NCBI GenBank assembly: GCA_030745285.1
Contig: JASLOV010000011.1
Location: forward strand, 1 to 5,122
Source: Dehalococcoidia bacterium
Lineage (GTDB): Bacteria > Chloroflexota > Dehalococcoidia > UBA2979
DNA: 5,122 bases
Direction: 5' to 3'
Below, piece by piece: positions 1 through 4,780 of the stretch. Position numbers and translations under genes: made by a program. Position 1 is the stretch's first letter, and every line of letters starts with the position of its first letter. The notes under the pieces are model-generated. The model worked only from the letters and a program-made list of their open reading frames with translations, searched no databases and was not told the DNA's origin.

Positions 1-452
1 GGCGGTCCGTGTCCAAGCTGCTGGCGGATCGCGCTGATCTCGCCGGCGTGGAGCCAGTAGTGAAAGATATTGCGCGCCAGCCGCGTCCCGAGATTCTCTT
101 GCTCGATCGCGGGATCCGGGGAGACGACAGGTCGTTGCATCTCCGCCTCAGTCGCTCCATCCAGCAGCTTGTCCGCCTCTGCTGCGGCCTCGTGCAAGAG
201 CGCCATGACCTCGCCGAGGGGTGACTGCGACGCCGGCCGTCCGTAGCCGAACCGGCCATACCGCTCGTCCGGCTCCTCACCGCGCGGCCAGGCTACGAAG
301 AACGACCGTTCCTGGTGCGCGAGGTGGCCGACGATCCAGCTGATGCAGTTCATCGGCTCCAGTCGTCGCCGCGCGTCGTCGTCCGAGACCCCGTTCAGCC
401 CCCGCAGGAACTCCGTCCGGGTCAGATGGTGGAGCTGCACGAGCTCGTGCAT
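1..452 (-). CDS. DinB-family putative metal-binding four-helix protein (C-terminus cut by window edge)
   Basis: Translating the minus strand gives 150 codons open to the window edge, starting MHELVQLHHLTRTEF. The segment WIVGHLAHQE (residues 39-48) and the segment NIFHYWLHAGEISAIRQ (128-144) match the DinB_2 / YfiT-like family. They supply the usual metal-ligand pattern: H43 in the second helix and an HxxxH pair, H131 and H135, in the last. The sequence ends just after the family's closing LGH motif, so probably only a short tail is missing. Members are damage-inducible proteins or thiol-dependent metalloenzymes; the substrate here cannot be told. The gene begins 19 nt after the stop of the cysteine desulfurase gene, so the two are probably cotranscribed. 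The start is uncertain: an in-frame ATG at 504-506 would add 18 residues (MSGGRGSTATYRGQSDVR) and overlap the desulfurase gene by 35 nt. Neither start has a strong ribosome binding site. The family call is confident; the function is unknown. Confidence 0.85.
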   Translation of the reverse strand, partial: MHELVQLHHLTRTEFLRGLNGVSDDDARRRLEPMNCISWIVGHLAHQERSFFVAWPRGEEPDERYGRFGYGRPASQSPLGEVMALLHEAAAEADKLLDGATEAEMQRPVVSPDPAIEQENLGTRLARNIFHYWLHAGEISAIRQQLGHGP

Positions 453-471
453 GCGAACGTCGCTCTGCCCC

Positions 472-1704
472 CTATACGTCGCCGTTGAGCCACGGCCGCC
501 ACTCATCCGGCGGCTCGGTCGCCGGGATCGGCGAGAGCGCGCGCATGCGCTCCACGATCGGCGGCAGCTCGTCGAGCAGGCGCTCGATGTCCGCCTCGCC
601 GTTGCCGCGGCCGGCCGTCAGCCGTAGCGATCCGCGCGCCAGCTCCGCCGGCATGCCCATCGCCACCAGCACGTGGCTCGGCTCCACGGACCCCGTCGTG
701 CACGCGGAGCCGGAGGAGGCGGCGATGCCGGCCAGGTCGAGCGCCAGCAAGATCGACTCACCCTCGACGAAGCCGATCACCAGCGAGACGGAGTTCGGCA
801 GCCGCCGGTCGACGTCGAGCGGCCCCGTGATTCCCACCATCGGGATGCGCCGTGGCAGCTCATCGATCAGCCGCCGCTGCAACGCGCGGTCGTGGCCGAG
901 GTCGGCCTCGCGCCGCTCCACGCCGATGCGCACCGCCTCCGCCATACCGGCGATCGCCGCCGTGTTCTCGGTGCCCGCCCGCAGGTCGCGCTCCTGGCCG
1001 CCGCCGAGGATCTGCGCGGCCAGCGGCGTGCCGGCGCGGACGTAGAGCGCCCCCGCGCCGCGCGGGCCGTAGAGTTTGTGCGCCGTCATCGTCAGCAGGT
1101 CCACCCCCAGCCGGTCGACGTTGACGCCGAGGTGTGCGGCCGACTGCACCGCGTCCGTGTGCACGGCCGTGCGAGGGTTGCGGTCGTGCACGCGGCGCGC
1201 GATCTCCGCAACGTCGTTGACCGTCCCCACCTCGTTGTTGGCGTGCATCACCGAGACGAGCACCGTGTCGTCGCGCACCGCCGCCTCGACGGTGGCCGGG
1301 TCCACCGCGCCCTCGCGGTCGACGCCCAGCACGGTCACTTCGACGCCTTCGCGCTCCAGCTGCTCCGCCGTGTCCAGCACGGCGTGGTGCTCGCCGGCCG
1401 TGGTAACGATGTGGCGGCCCCGCTCGGCGGTCGCATCGACCACGCCCCGCAGCGCCAGGCTGTCCGACTCGGAACCGCCGGAAGTGAAGATCACCTCCTC
1501 GCTCTGCGCCCCGATCGCATGCGCGATCGACGCCCGGGCATCCTCCAGCACGCGATAGGCGGTCTGCGCCTCGACGTAGATCGACGACGGGTTGTGCCAC
1601 TGCTCGCGCAGCAGCGGCAGCATCGCCTCCACCACGCGCCGGTCTGGCGGCGTTGTGGCGGCGTGATCGAGGTAGACGCGGGAGGGGCCGTTCTGCGCTG
1701 GCAT
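472..1704 (-). CDS. iscS: Cysteine desulfurase, IscS/NifS type (PLP-dependent)
   Basis: This 410-residue protein has the length of class V PLP cysteine desulfurases, cytosolic enzymes that convert L-cysteine to alanine and hand a persulfide to Fe-S or other sulfur acceptors. Motifs in order: YLDHAATTP at 11-19; the PLP-phosphate loop TSGGSES at 74-80; H106, which stacks on PLP; N157; D184 and Q187 in HTDAVQSAAH; the Schiff-base lysine K210 in MTAHKLYGPRG; and catalytic C335 in SGSACTTGSVEPSHVL, the flexible loop of the group I (IscS/NifS) branch rather than SufS. One mild oddity is Ser at 78 and 82, where Thr and Asn are usual. The ATG at 1704 is the first possible start because an in-frame TGA lies upstream. 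The gene diverges from sufR across 172 bp and is followed by a DinB-family gene. The context points to Fe-S assembly. The symbol is by family: nifS or a generic desulfurase name would serve equally, and a tRNA-thiolation role is not excluded. Confidence 0.96.
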   Translation of the reverse strand: MPAQNGPSRVYLDHAATTPPDRRVVEAMLPLLREQWHNPSSIYVEAQTAYRVLEDARASIAHAIGAQSEEVIFTSGGSESDSLALRGVVDATAERGRHIVTTAGEHHAVLDTAEQLEREGVEVTVLGVDREGAVDPATVEAAVRDDTVLVSVMHANNEVGTVNDVAEIARRVHDRNPRTAVHTDAVQSAAHLGVNVDRLGVDLLTMTAHKLYGPRGAGALYVRAGTPLAAQILGGGQERDLRAGTENTAAIAGMAEAVRIGVERREADLGHDRALQRRLIDELPRRIPMVGITGPLDVDRRLPNSVSLVIGFVEGESILLALDLAGIAASSGSACTTGSVEPSHVLVAMGMPAELARGSLRLTAGRGNGEADIERLLDELPPIVERMRALSPIPATEPPDEWRPWLNGDV

Positions 1705-1750
1705 CGTCCAGACATGGTAGCGGCACGATCATGCGAGGCGCGTGCGACCT

Positions 1751-1790
1751 GCGGTCAGGCCGCGGTCAGCCCGCGGTCAGACGGCGTCAG
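1751..1790. repeat. Four tandem GTCAG-type direct repeats, 11-bp period
   Basis: GCGGTCAG occurs exactly at 1751-1758, 1762-1769 and 1773-1780, a strict 11-bp spacing of about one helical turn. A fourth variant, GGCGTCAG, follows at 1783-1790. On the minus strand the units read CTGACCGC, so they lie upstream of the desulfurase gene in its own orientation. The exact 8-mer GGCGTCAG recurs twice upstream of metF. One-turn spacing suits side-by-side protein binding on one DNA face, but no binding protein can be named. Confidence 0.7.
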
Positions 1791-1819
1791 GGCAAGCCGG
1801 GGTCGAGCAGCATCGAGGG

Positions 1820-1842
1820 TTTCTCTCATCAGGTGAGAAAAA
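1820..1842. promoter_or_regulatory. Candidate SufR operator: inverted repeat TCTCA-N5-TGAGA
   Basis: TCTCA (1824-1828) and TGAGA (1834-1838) form a perfect dyad around a 5-nt centre. Three further T:A pairs outside one mismatch extend it to 23 bp. It ends two bases before the -35 hexamer of the sufR promoter. The 5-N5-5 geometry resembles the ACACT-N5-TGTGA palindrome that I recall being reported for mycobacterial SufR; the bases differ. Assignment to SufR is inferred from geometry and position. Confidence 0.5.
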
Positions 1843-1844
1843 CG

Positions 1845-1874
1845 TTGACGAGGCGAGCGTCCGATCGCTACGCT
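1845..1874 (+). promoter_or_regulatory. sigma70-type promoter of sufR
   Basis: The -35 hexamer TTGACG (1845-1850) and the -10 hexamer TACGCT (1869-1874) are separated by 18 bp. Transcription would begin near 1880-1883, on top of the start codons at 1877 and 1883. The message is therefore probably leaderless, or nearly so, which fits the absence of a Shine-Dalgarno sequence in front of sufR. Confidence 0.6.
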
Positions 1875-1876
1875 CG
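1854..1876. promoter_or_regulatory. Inverted repeat over the sufR -10 element (second candidate operator)
   Basis: CGAGCGT (1854-1860) and ACGCTCG (1870-1876) are perfect 7-bp inverted repeats separated by 9 bp. They span the -10 hexamer and stop exactly at the first candidate ATG. A protein bound here would block RNA polymerase, so autorepression is a natural reading. The two halves differ from the upstream dyad, so a different protein or chance in GC-rich DNA remains possible. Confidence 0.45.
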
Positions 1877-2572
1877 ATGCCGATGGTAGTAACCGGCGGG
1901 GGCCGCGTCGAAGGAACCCGCGAAGCGATCCTCGGCATCCTGCGCCGCCGCGACGGAGTCTCCGTCGATGTCTTCGCGGATGAGCTCGGGCTGGCGGGCG
2001 CGACCGTGCGACGCCACCTCGATGTGCTGCTGCGCGACGGTCTCGTCTCGGTCGAGCAGGAGCGCGGCCGCACCGGTCGCCCCCGCTACGCCTTCTCGCT
2101 GACGGAGAGCGGCGCGGAGCAGTTCCCGCACCACTACGTCCGCCTCACCCACCGCCTGCTCGACGAGATCGTCCAGCTCGACACCGGCGAGACCGAGGGT
2201 CGCGACGGCACCGCCCTGGCCGACCTGCTGTTCGACAAGATGTCCGGCCGTCTCGCCGGCGAATACGCCTCGCGCGTTAGCGGCGAGACGCTGGAAGAGC
2301 GTGTGCGCTCCGCGGCCGCGCTGCTGGCCGAGGAGGGGCTCGACTTCGACGTCGAGGCCGGCGGCGAAGTGGGCTACGGCGAGGTGGGCGGCAGCGGCAT
2401 CGTCCTGCTGGGGCGCGGCTGCCCCTGTGCGCGCTTCGCCAGCGGTCGCGACGTCGCCTCGTGCGACCACGACCGCCAGCTGCTCGAGGACGTGATCGGC
2501 TCGCCGGTGAGCGCGCTGAAGCGTGCCGATCTGCCCAGCGAGTTCCTCTGCGGCTACCGGGTGGGCGGCTGA
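1877..2572 (+). CDS. sufR: SufR-like Fe-S-sensing winged-helix transcriptional regulator
   Basis: From the ATG at 1877 the protein is 231 residues, the usual SufR size. Residues 11-75 form a DeoR/ArsR-like winged helix, with recognition helix AGATVRRHLDVLLRDGLV (40-57) and wing RTGRPRYAFSLTESG (65-79). This is followed by the family's FPHHYVRL linker and a long helical dimerisation part. The C-terminal sensor has cysteines C182, C184, C196 and C225 in GCPCARFASGRDVASC and SEFLCGYRV. In SufR proteins the equivalent of the first, third and last binds an Fe-S cluster; the apo- and holo-forms differ in DNA affinity, which controls suf genes. C184 is extra, and spacing is C-X13-C-X28-C. The start at 1877 or 1883 is preferred because the promoter ends at 1874; an upstream in-frame ATG at 1742 would add 45 non-family residues across the promoter and dyads. 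The gene lies between the desulfurase and the Fe-S carrier, which supports the role. Confidence 0.85.
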   Translation: MPMVVTGGGRVEGTREAILGILRRRDGVSVDVFADELGLAGATVRRHLDVLLRDGLVSVEQERGRTGRPRYAFSLTESGAEQFPHHYVRLTHRLLDEIVQLDTGETEGRDGTALADLLFDKMSGRLAGEYASRVSGETLEERVRSAAALLAEEGLDFDVEAGGEVGYGEVGGSGIVLLGRGCPCARFASGRDVASCDHDRQLLEDVIGSPVSALKRADLPSEFLCGYRVGG

Positions 2573-2576
2573 CCGG

Positions 2577-2600
2577 CGCCTGTGCGCAGTCGCCTGTGCG
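2577..2600. repeat. 10-bp direct repeat, 14-bp period, after sufR
   Basis: CGCCTGTGCG occurs exactly at 2577-2586 and 2591-2600, just after the sufR stop. No terminator-quality hairpin is visible between sufR and the carrier gene, so read-through from sufR into it is possible. The significance of the repeat is unknown. Confidence 0.45.
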
Positions 2601-2643
2601 GCACGCAAGCGCCTCAGTGAACGAGCGAGCCGGTCGACAATCG

Positions 2644-2665
2644 GGACAGGAATCAGGACAGGAAT
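2644..2665. repeat. 10-bp direct repeat, 12-bp period, upstream of the Fe-S carrier promoter
   Basis: GGACAGGAAT occurs exactly at 2644-2653 and 2656-2665, immediately upstream of the -35 region of the next promoter. A direct-repeat activator or repressor site is possible. The copies are A+G rich, unlike the surrounding GC-rich DNA. Confidence 0.55.
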
Positions 2666-2695
2666 TCGACTGACGGTGCCCGCAGGCACTATCAT
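2666..2695 (+). promoter_or_regulatory. Candidate promoter of the A-type Fe-S carrier gene with a dyad in its spacer
   Basis: The -10 hexamer is TATCAT (2690-2695). A weak -35, TCGACT (2666-2671), precedes it at 18 bp, the same spacing as in the sufR promoter. The spacer contains the perfect dyad GTGCC-N4-GGCAC (2676-2680 / 2685-2689), abutting the -10, a typical place for a repressor. It does not match the sufR dyads. The expected leader is about 40 nt and includes a weak stem, GTCCG (2696-2700) with CGGAC (2715-2719). Confidence 0.45.
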
Positions 2696-2730
2696 GTCCG
2701 CGACCACTCAATCACGGACGCACCGCTGAC

Positions 2731-2735
2731 AGGAG
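2731..2735 (+). promoter_or_regulatory. Ribosome binding site of the Fe-S carrier gene
   Basis: AGGAG lies five bases before the ATG at 2741, a good Shine-Dalgarno sequence. It fixes the start and contrasts with the apparently leaderless sufR. Confidence 0.75.
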
Positions 2736-2740
2736 CGACG

Positions 2741-3166
2741 ATGGCGACCGAAATCTTTAACGAGAAGAACGCGACGCAGACGCTGGTGACCCCGGTCCCG
2801 ACGGCCCCGCTCGTCACGATCACGCCGAAGGCGGCGGAGAAGGCGAAGGCGCTGCTGGTCGAGAAGGGCGAGCCCGACGCCGCGCTGCGCGTCTTCGTCG
2901 TCGGTGGTGGCTGCTCCGGCTACCAGTACGGCATGGCCATCGCGGACAGTTCCGACGCGGGCGACGCCCTGATCGAGCAGCACGATGTGCGCATCGTCGT
3001 CGACCCCGACTCCCAGGGCCTGATCGGCGGGGCGGAGATCGACTACATCGAGGACCTGATGAAGTCGGGCTTCACCATTCACAACCCGACCGCCGTCTCG
3101 TCCTGCGCATGCGGCAACTCGTTCCAGACCGCGGACGGCTCCGGTGCACCTCGGGCCTGCATCTAA
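2741..3166 (+). CDS. A-type iron-sulfur cluster carrier (HesB/IscA/SufA/ErpA family)
   Basis: This is a 141-residue cytosolic protein. The family core begins near residue 24 (LVTITPKAAEKAKALL), after an N-terminal extension with little predicted order. The three cluster-binding cysteines are present: C58 in VVGGGCSGYQY, and C122 and C124 in SSCACGNSF. They are spaced C-X63-C-X-C, as is usual in IscA/SufA proteins. Such proteins dimerise, receive [2Fe-2S] or [4Fe-4S] clusters from a scaffold and deliver them to apo-enzymes. The last 12 or so residues (QTADGSGAPRACI) run past the usual end at the CxCG-SF motif and include a further cysteine, C140. The gene follows sufR, with its own promoter and ribosome binding site, and a strong hairpin follows it. 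It is therefore likely SufR-controlled or constitutive beside SufR. Sequence alone does not separate SufA, IscA and ErpA, so no symbol is given. Confidence 0.95.
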   Translation: MATEIFNEKNATQTLVTPVPTAPLVTITPKAAEKAKALLVEKGEPDAALRVFVVGGGCSGYQYGMAIADSSDAGDALIEQHDVRIVVDPDSQGLIGGAEIDYIEDLMKSGFTIHNPTAVSSCACGNSFQTADGSGAPRACI

Positions 3167-3191
3167 GAGCCTGCGTCTAGGCTGCATCTGG
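3155..3191. repeat. Three imperfect copies of CTGCATCTA across the carrier gene stop
   Basis: GCCTGCATCTA (3155-3165) encodes the final Ala-Cys-Ile and most of the stop codon. GCCTGCGTCTA follows at 3169-3179, and a third copy, GCTGCATCTGG, at 3181-3191. Offsets are 14 and about 12 bp. This looks like a local duplication around the 3' end of the gene. Confidence 0.5.
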
Positions 3192-3214
3192 CAACGGCCA
3201 GCGAGACAACGGGA

Positions 3215-3239
3215 AAGGGCCTCGCTCAGCGAGGCCCTT
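3215..3239 (+). terminator. Intrinsic-type terminator hairpin after the Fe-S carrier gene
   Basis: AAGGGCCTCGC (3215-3225) pairs perfectly with GCGAGGCCCTT (3229-3239) around a TCA loop, an 11-bp GC-rich stem starting 48 bases after the stop codon. No T-tract follows on the plus strand, as is common in high-GC genomes. It should separate the Fe-S genes from the EVE gene. Confidence 0.75.
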
Positions 3240-3314
3240 GCTGTATCCTGCGGCCCATCGAATCCGATCGACCCGATCGTGCGTCTTCGCGCCGCTGACC
3301 TGAGGGGGCCCAGC
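3240..3314 (+). promoter_or_regulatory. Leader of the EVE-domain gene with ribosome binding site
   Basis: This 75-bp gap lies between the terminator and the EVE start. It ends with a strong Shine-Dalgarno sequence, GAGGGGG (3302-3308), six bases before the ATG. A -10-like TATCCT sits at 3244-3249, but its -35 position would fall inside the terminator stem and is not a match, so the promoter is unresolved. CGATC-N5-GATCG (3265-3279) is a small dyad, possibly by chance. Confidence 0.4.
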
Positions 3315-3764
3315 ATGCAGCCATGGATCGCCGTCGGCTCTGCCGACAACTTCGAACACCTGCGCGAGCGAGGCTTTGATGTCTGCGCCTTCAAAGCCTC
3401 GCGCCGCAAGCAGTCGGGCTCGATGCAGCCCGGCGACCGCATCGTCTTCTACCTCACCGGCGTCGTGCAGTTCGGCGGCATCGTCGAGGTCACTGGCGAG
3501 ATGTTCGAGGACACCTCCGACATCGGCCTGCGCTCGGCGGGCAAGCCCGGCGAGGACTACCCCTTCCGTATCGCGACGAAGCCCGTCGTGATCCCGGAGC
3601 CCGGCGAGTACATCGAGGTGCGTGAGATCACGGATCTGCTGGACAAGACCCGCAAGCTCGGGCCGAAGAAGCTCGGCATGGCCTTCCGCGGCAACCTGCA
3701 CCGCATCTCGGACGCCGACTACCGCCAGATCGAGGAGCTGCTGCAGGAACAGATCCCGGCCTGA
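3315..3764 (+). CDS. EVE-domain (PUA-like superfamily) protein
   Basis: The 149-residue product is a stand-alone EVE domain of normal length. Recognisable parts are the opening MQPWIAVGSADNFEH (1-15), the strand-turn GDRIVFYLTGVVQFGGIVEVT (40-60), YPFRIATKPVVI (82-93), and the C-terminal GMAFRGNLHRISDADYRQIEELL (121-143). EVE domains are related to YTH and PUA folds and are thought to recognise modified bases in DNA or RNA; some are fused to restriction enzymes, but this one stands alone. The ATG at 3315 is chosen because of the Shine-Dalgarno sequence and because the domain starts there. The longer frame reaching back to 3144 overlaps the carrier gene and the terminator. No restriction or modification gene is in view, so a defence role is not supported. 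The ligand is unknown. Confidence 0.87.
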   Translation: MQPWIAVGSADNFEHLRERGFDVCAFKASRRKQSGSMQPGDRIVFYLTGVVQFGGIVEVTGEMFEDTSDIGLRSAGKPGEDYPFRIATKPVVIPEPGEYIEVREITDLLDKTRKLGPKKLGMAFRGNLHRISDADYRQIEELLQEQIPA

Positions 3765-3770
3765 GGCCGG
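3756..3770. terminator. Short hairpin between convergent EVE and metF genes
   Basis: CCGGCC (3756-3761) pairs with GGCCGG (3765-3770) around a three-base loop that is exactly the TGA stop of the EVE gene. The two convergent genes end only 9 bp apart, so this may serve both strands as a terminator. It has no T-tract and only six pairs, so it could also be chance. Confidence 0.35.
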
Positions 3771-3773
3771 CGG

Positions 3774-4634
3774 CTACGTCCCGTCCAGCCCGAGGTTGCT
3801 GAACAGCTCTCGCGTCGCCTGCGAGAGGTTCAGTGTGTAGAAGTGCAGGCCGGGCGCGCCGGCCTCGATCAGCTCCCGGGCCAGCCTCGTCGCGAACCCC
3901 ACTCCGATCGCCCGAGCCGCCGCCCGGTCCTCGCCGGCCGCCTCCAGGTCGGTGGCGAGCGACTGCGGGAACACGCCGCCGGACAGCTCCACCATGCGGC
4001 GCACCTGGTTGAGGTTCATCACCGGCAGCACCCCGGCGATGATCGGCGTCTCCACGCCCAGTCGCGCCATGTCATTGACCAGCCCGACGTAGTGGCTCAC
4101 GTCGAAGACCGCCTGGGTGATGCCGAAGTCGGCGACGCGCAGCTTTGCGGCCTGGTGGGCGCGGTCGTCGGCCGCGGACGCCGCGTGCGGGTGCCCCTCC
4201 GGGTGCATCGCCACGCCGACGGCGAAGTTCGTGTGTTCCCGGGCCAGCTCCACGATCTCGATCGCCAGCCGGAAGTCGCCCGGCTCGATCTCCGGCTGGT
4301 CGCGTGGCGGATCGCCCCGCAGCGCCAGCAGGTTCTCGAAACCGAGCGCCTGGTAGTCCTTCATGATTCCGACGATGTCGTCTCGCGAGTGTGCGATGCA
4401 GGAGAGGTGCGGCATCGTCGTCCAGCCGACCTCGTCCTTCAACCGGCGCACCACCGCGCGTGTCCCCTCGCGCGTCGACCCGGCCGCGCCGTATGTAACG
4501 GAGACGAACGACGGGTTGAGCCGCGAGAGGCGGTCGATCACGCGCCAGAACCGCACTTCTGTCTCCTCGTCGCGGGGCGGCCCGAACTCGAACGAGTAGG
4601 TGGTACCGCGGGCGAGCAGGTCAGGGATCCGCAC
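3774..4634 (-). CDS. metF: 5,10-methylenetetrahydrofolate reductase (FAD-dependent)
   Basis: The 286-residue TIM-barrel enzyme is close to the E. coli MetF length. It reduces 5,10-methylene-THF to 5-methyl-THF, the methyl donor for methionine synthesis. Seen in order: YSFEFGPP (13-20) with the catalytic-type glutamate E16; VTYGA (46-50); the flavin-site aspartate D108 in LLALRGDPP; HPEGHPHA (144-151); Q174 in DFGITQAVFD; AGVLPVMN (200-207); and the closing PGLHFYTLN (261-269). All the usual active-site positions I can place are filled. The C-terminal regulatory domain of eukaryotic forms is absent, as in bacteria. The start is GTG at 4634, supported by GAAGG eight bases upstream. The gene is convergent with the EVE gene and sits 146 bp downstream of a DinB-like gene on the same strand. 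No methionine-pathway partner is in the window. Confidence 0.96.
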   Translation of the reverse strand: MRIPDLLARGTTYSFEFGPPRDEETEVRFWRVIDRLSRLNPSFVSVTYGAAGSTREGTRAVVRRLKDEVGWTTMPHLSCIAHSRDDIVGIMKDYQALGFENLLALRGDPPRDQPEIEPGDFRLAIEIVELAREHTNFAVGVAMHPEGHPHAASAADDRAHQAAKLRVADFGITQAVFDVSHYVGLVNDMARLGVETPIIAGVLPVMNLNQVRRMVELSGGVFPQSLATDLEAAGEDRAAARAIGVGFATRLARELIEAGAPGLHFYTLNLSQATRELFSNLGLDGT

Positions 4635-4780
4635 GGTGAGCGCCTTCGGGTTGCTGTGCCCGGCCTGCCTGTGGCCGGCGTCGAACGCGAACAGGTTAGC
4701 GGACGGGGCTCGATGACCCCAGTAGGGCAGCCACGGGGCGACCCGGGGCGTCAGGGGCGTCAGGACCGTCAGAGGCGCCG
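4635..4780 (-). promoter_or_regulatory. metF upstream region
   Basis: This 146-bp gap contains the GAAGG ribosome binding site of metF (4643-4647), a 6-bp hairpin CCGGCC / GGCCGG (4660-4665 / 4673-4678) with a 7-nt loop in the presumptive leader, and the GTCAG repeat cluster near the upstream gene. TAACCT on the minus strand (4693-4698) is the best -10-like hexamer, without a credible -35. No known riboswitch consensus is recognisable, and no coding sequence is supported. Confidence 0.5.
4747..4772. repeat. Three tandem GTCAG-type direct repeats, 9-bp period, upstream of metF
   Basis: GGCGTCAG occurs at 4747-4754 and 4756-4763, followed by ACCGTCAG at 4765-4772. On the minus strand they read CTGACGCC and CTGACGGT. 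GGCGTCAG is shared exactly with the repeat cluster upstream of the desulfurase gene. CTGACGGT also occurs on the plus strand at 2670-2677, in the Fe-S carrier promoter. Confidence 0.6.

Larger units (their letters stand above)
1705..1876. promoter_or_regulatory. Divergent intergenic control region between cysteine desulfurase and sufR
   Basis: This 172-bp gap must hold the promoters of both divergent genes. The sufR side has a clear promoter with two dyads, and the middle has four tandem GTCAG-type repeats; these are listed separately. On the minus strand, facing the desulfurase gene, the best -10-like hexamer is TACCAT at 1714-1719, about ten bases before the ATG, but it has no convincing -35 at 17 nt. 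An alternative is CATGAT (1728-1733), with the repeat-borne CTGACC (1753-1758) as a -35-like box at a poor 19-nt spacing. No coding sequence is supported here. Confidence 0.7.

Noticed and set aside
1751..1790. CRISPR-like array
   Set aside because: Units are only 8 bp with 2-3 bp between them; there are no spacers and no cas genes.
673..1836. 387-codon open frame on the plus strand
   Set aside because: It is antisense to the desulfurase gene, which shows every family motif. The product is Arg/His-rich with no recognisable domain, typical of a high-GC shadow frame.
1742..1876. Upstream ATG that would lengthen the SufR-like protein by 45 residues
   Set aside because: The extension crosses the repeat array, the dyads and the promoter, and does not look like family sequence. 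Start 1877 or 1883 gives a normal-length protein.
1868..2707. 279-codon open frame on the minus strand
   Set aside because: It is antisense to sufR, which has clear winged-helix and cysteine motifs; composition is shadow-like.
2694..2729. 11-codon leader peptide frame before the carrier gene
   Set aside because: Its ATG overlaps the -10 hexamer, upstream of the expected transcription start, so it would not be on the mRNA from that promoter.
3144..3314. Longer EVE reading frame starting inside the carrier gene
   Set aside because: It overlaps the carrier gene and runs through the terminator. The Shine-Dalgarno sequence and domain start favour 3315.
2708..3442. 244-codon open frame on the minus strand
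   Set aside because: It is antisense to the A-type carrier and crosses the terminator hairpin; no family features.
4635..4780. SAH, SAM or cobalamin riboswitch upstream of metF
   Set aside because: The leader ends in GGCGCTCA, as in SAH riboswitches, but the required upstream GAGGAGCGCTG-type partner is absent. No SAM or cobalamin core motif is seen. A covariance-model search would settle it.
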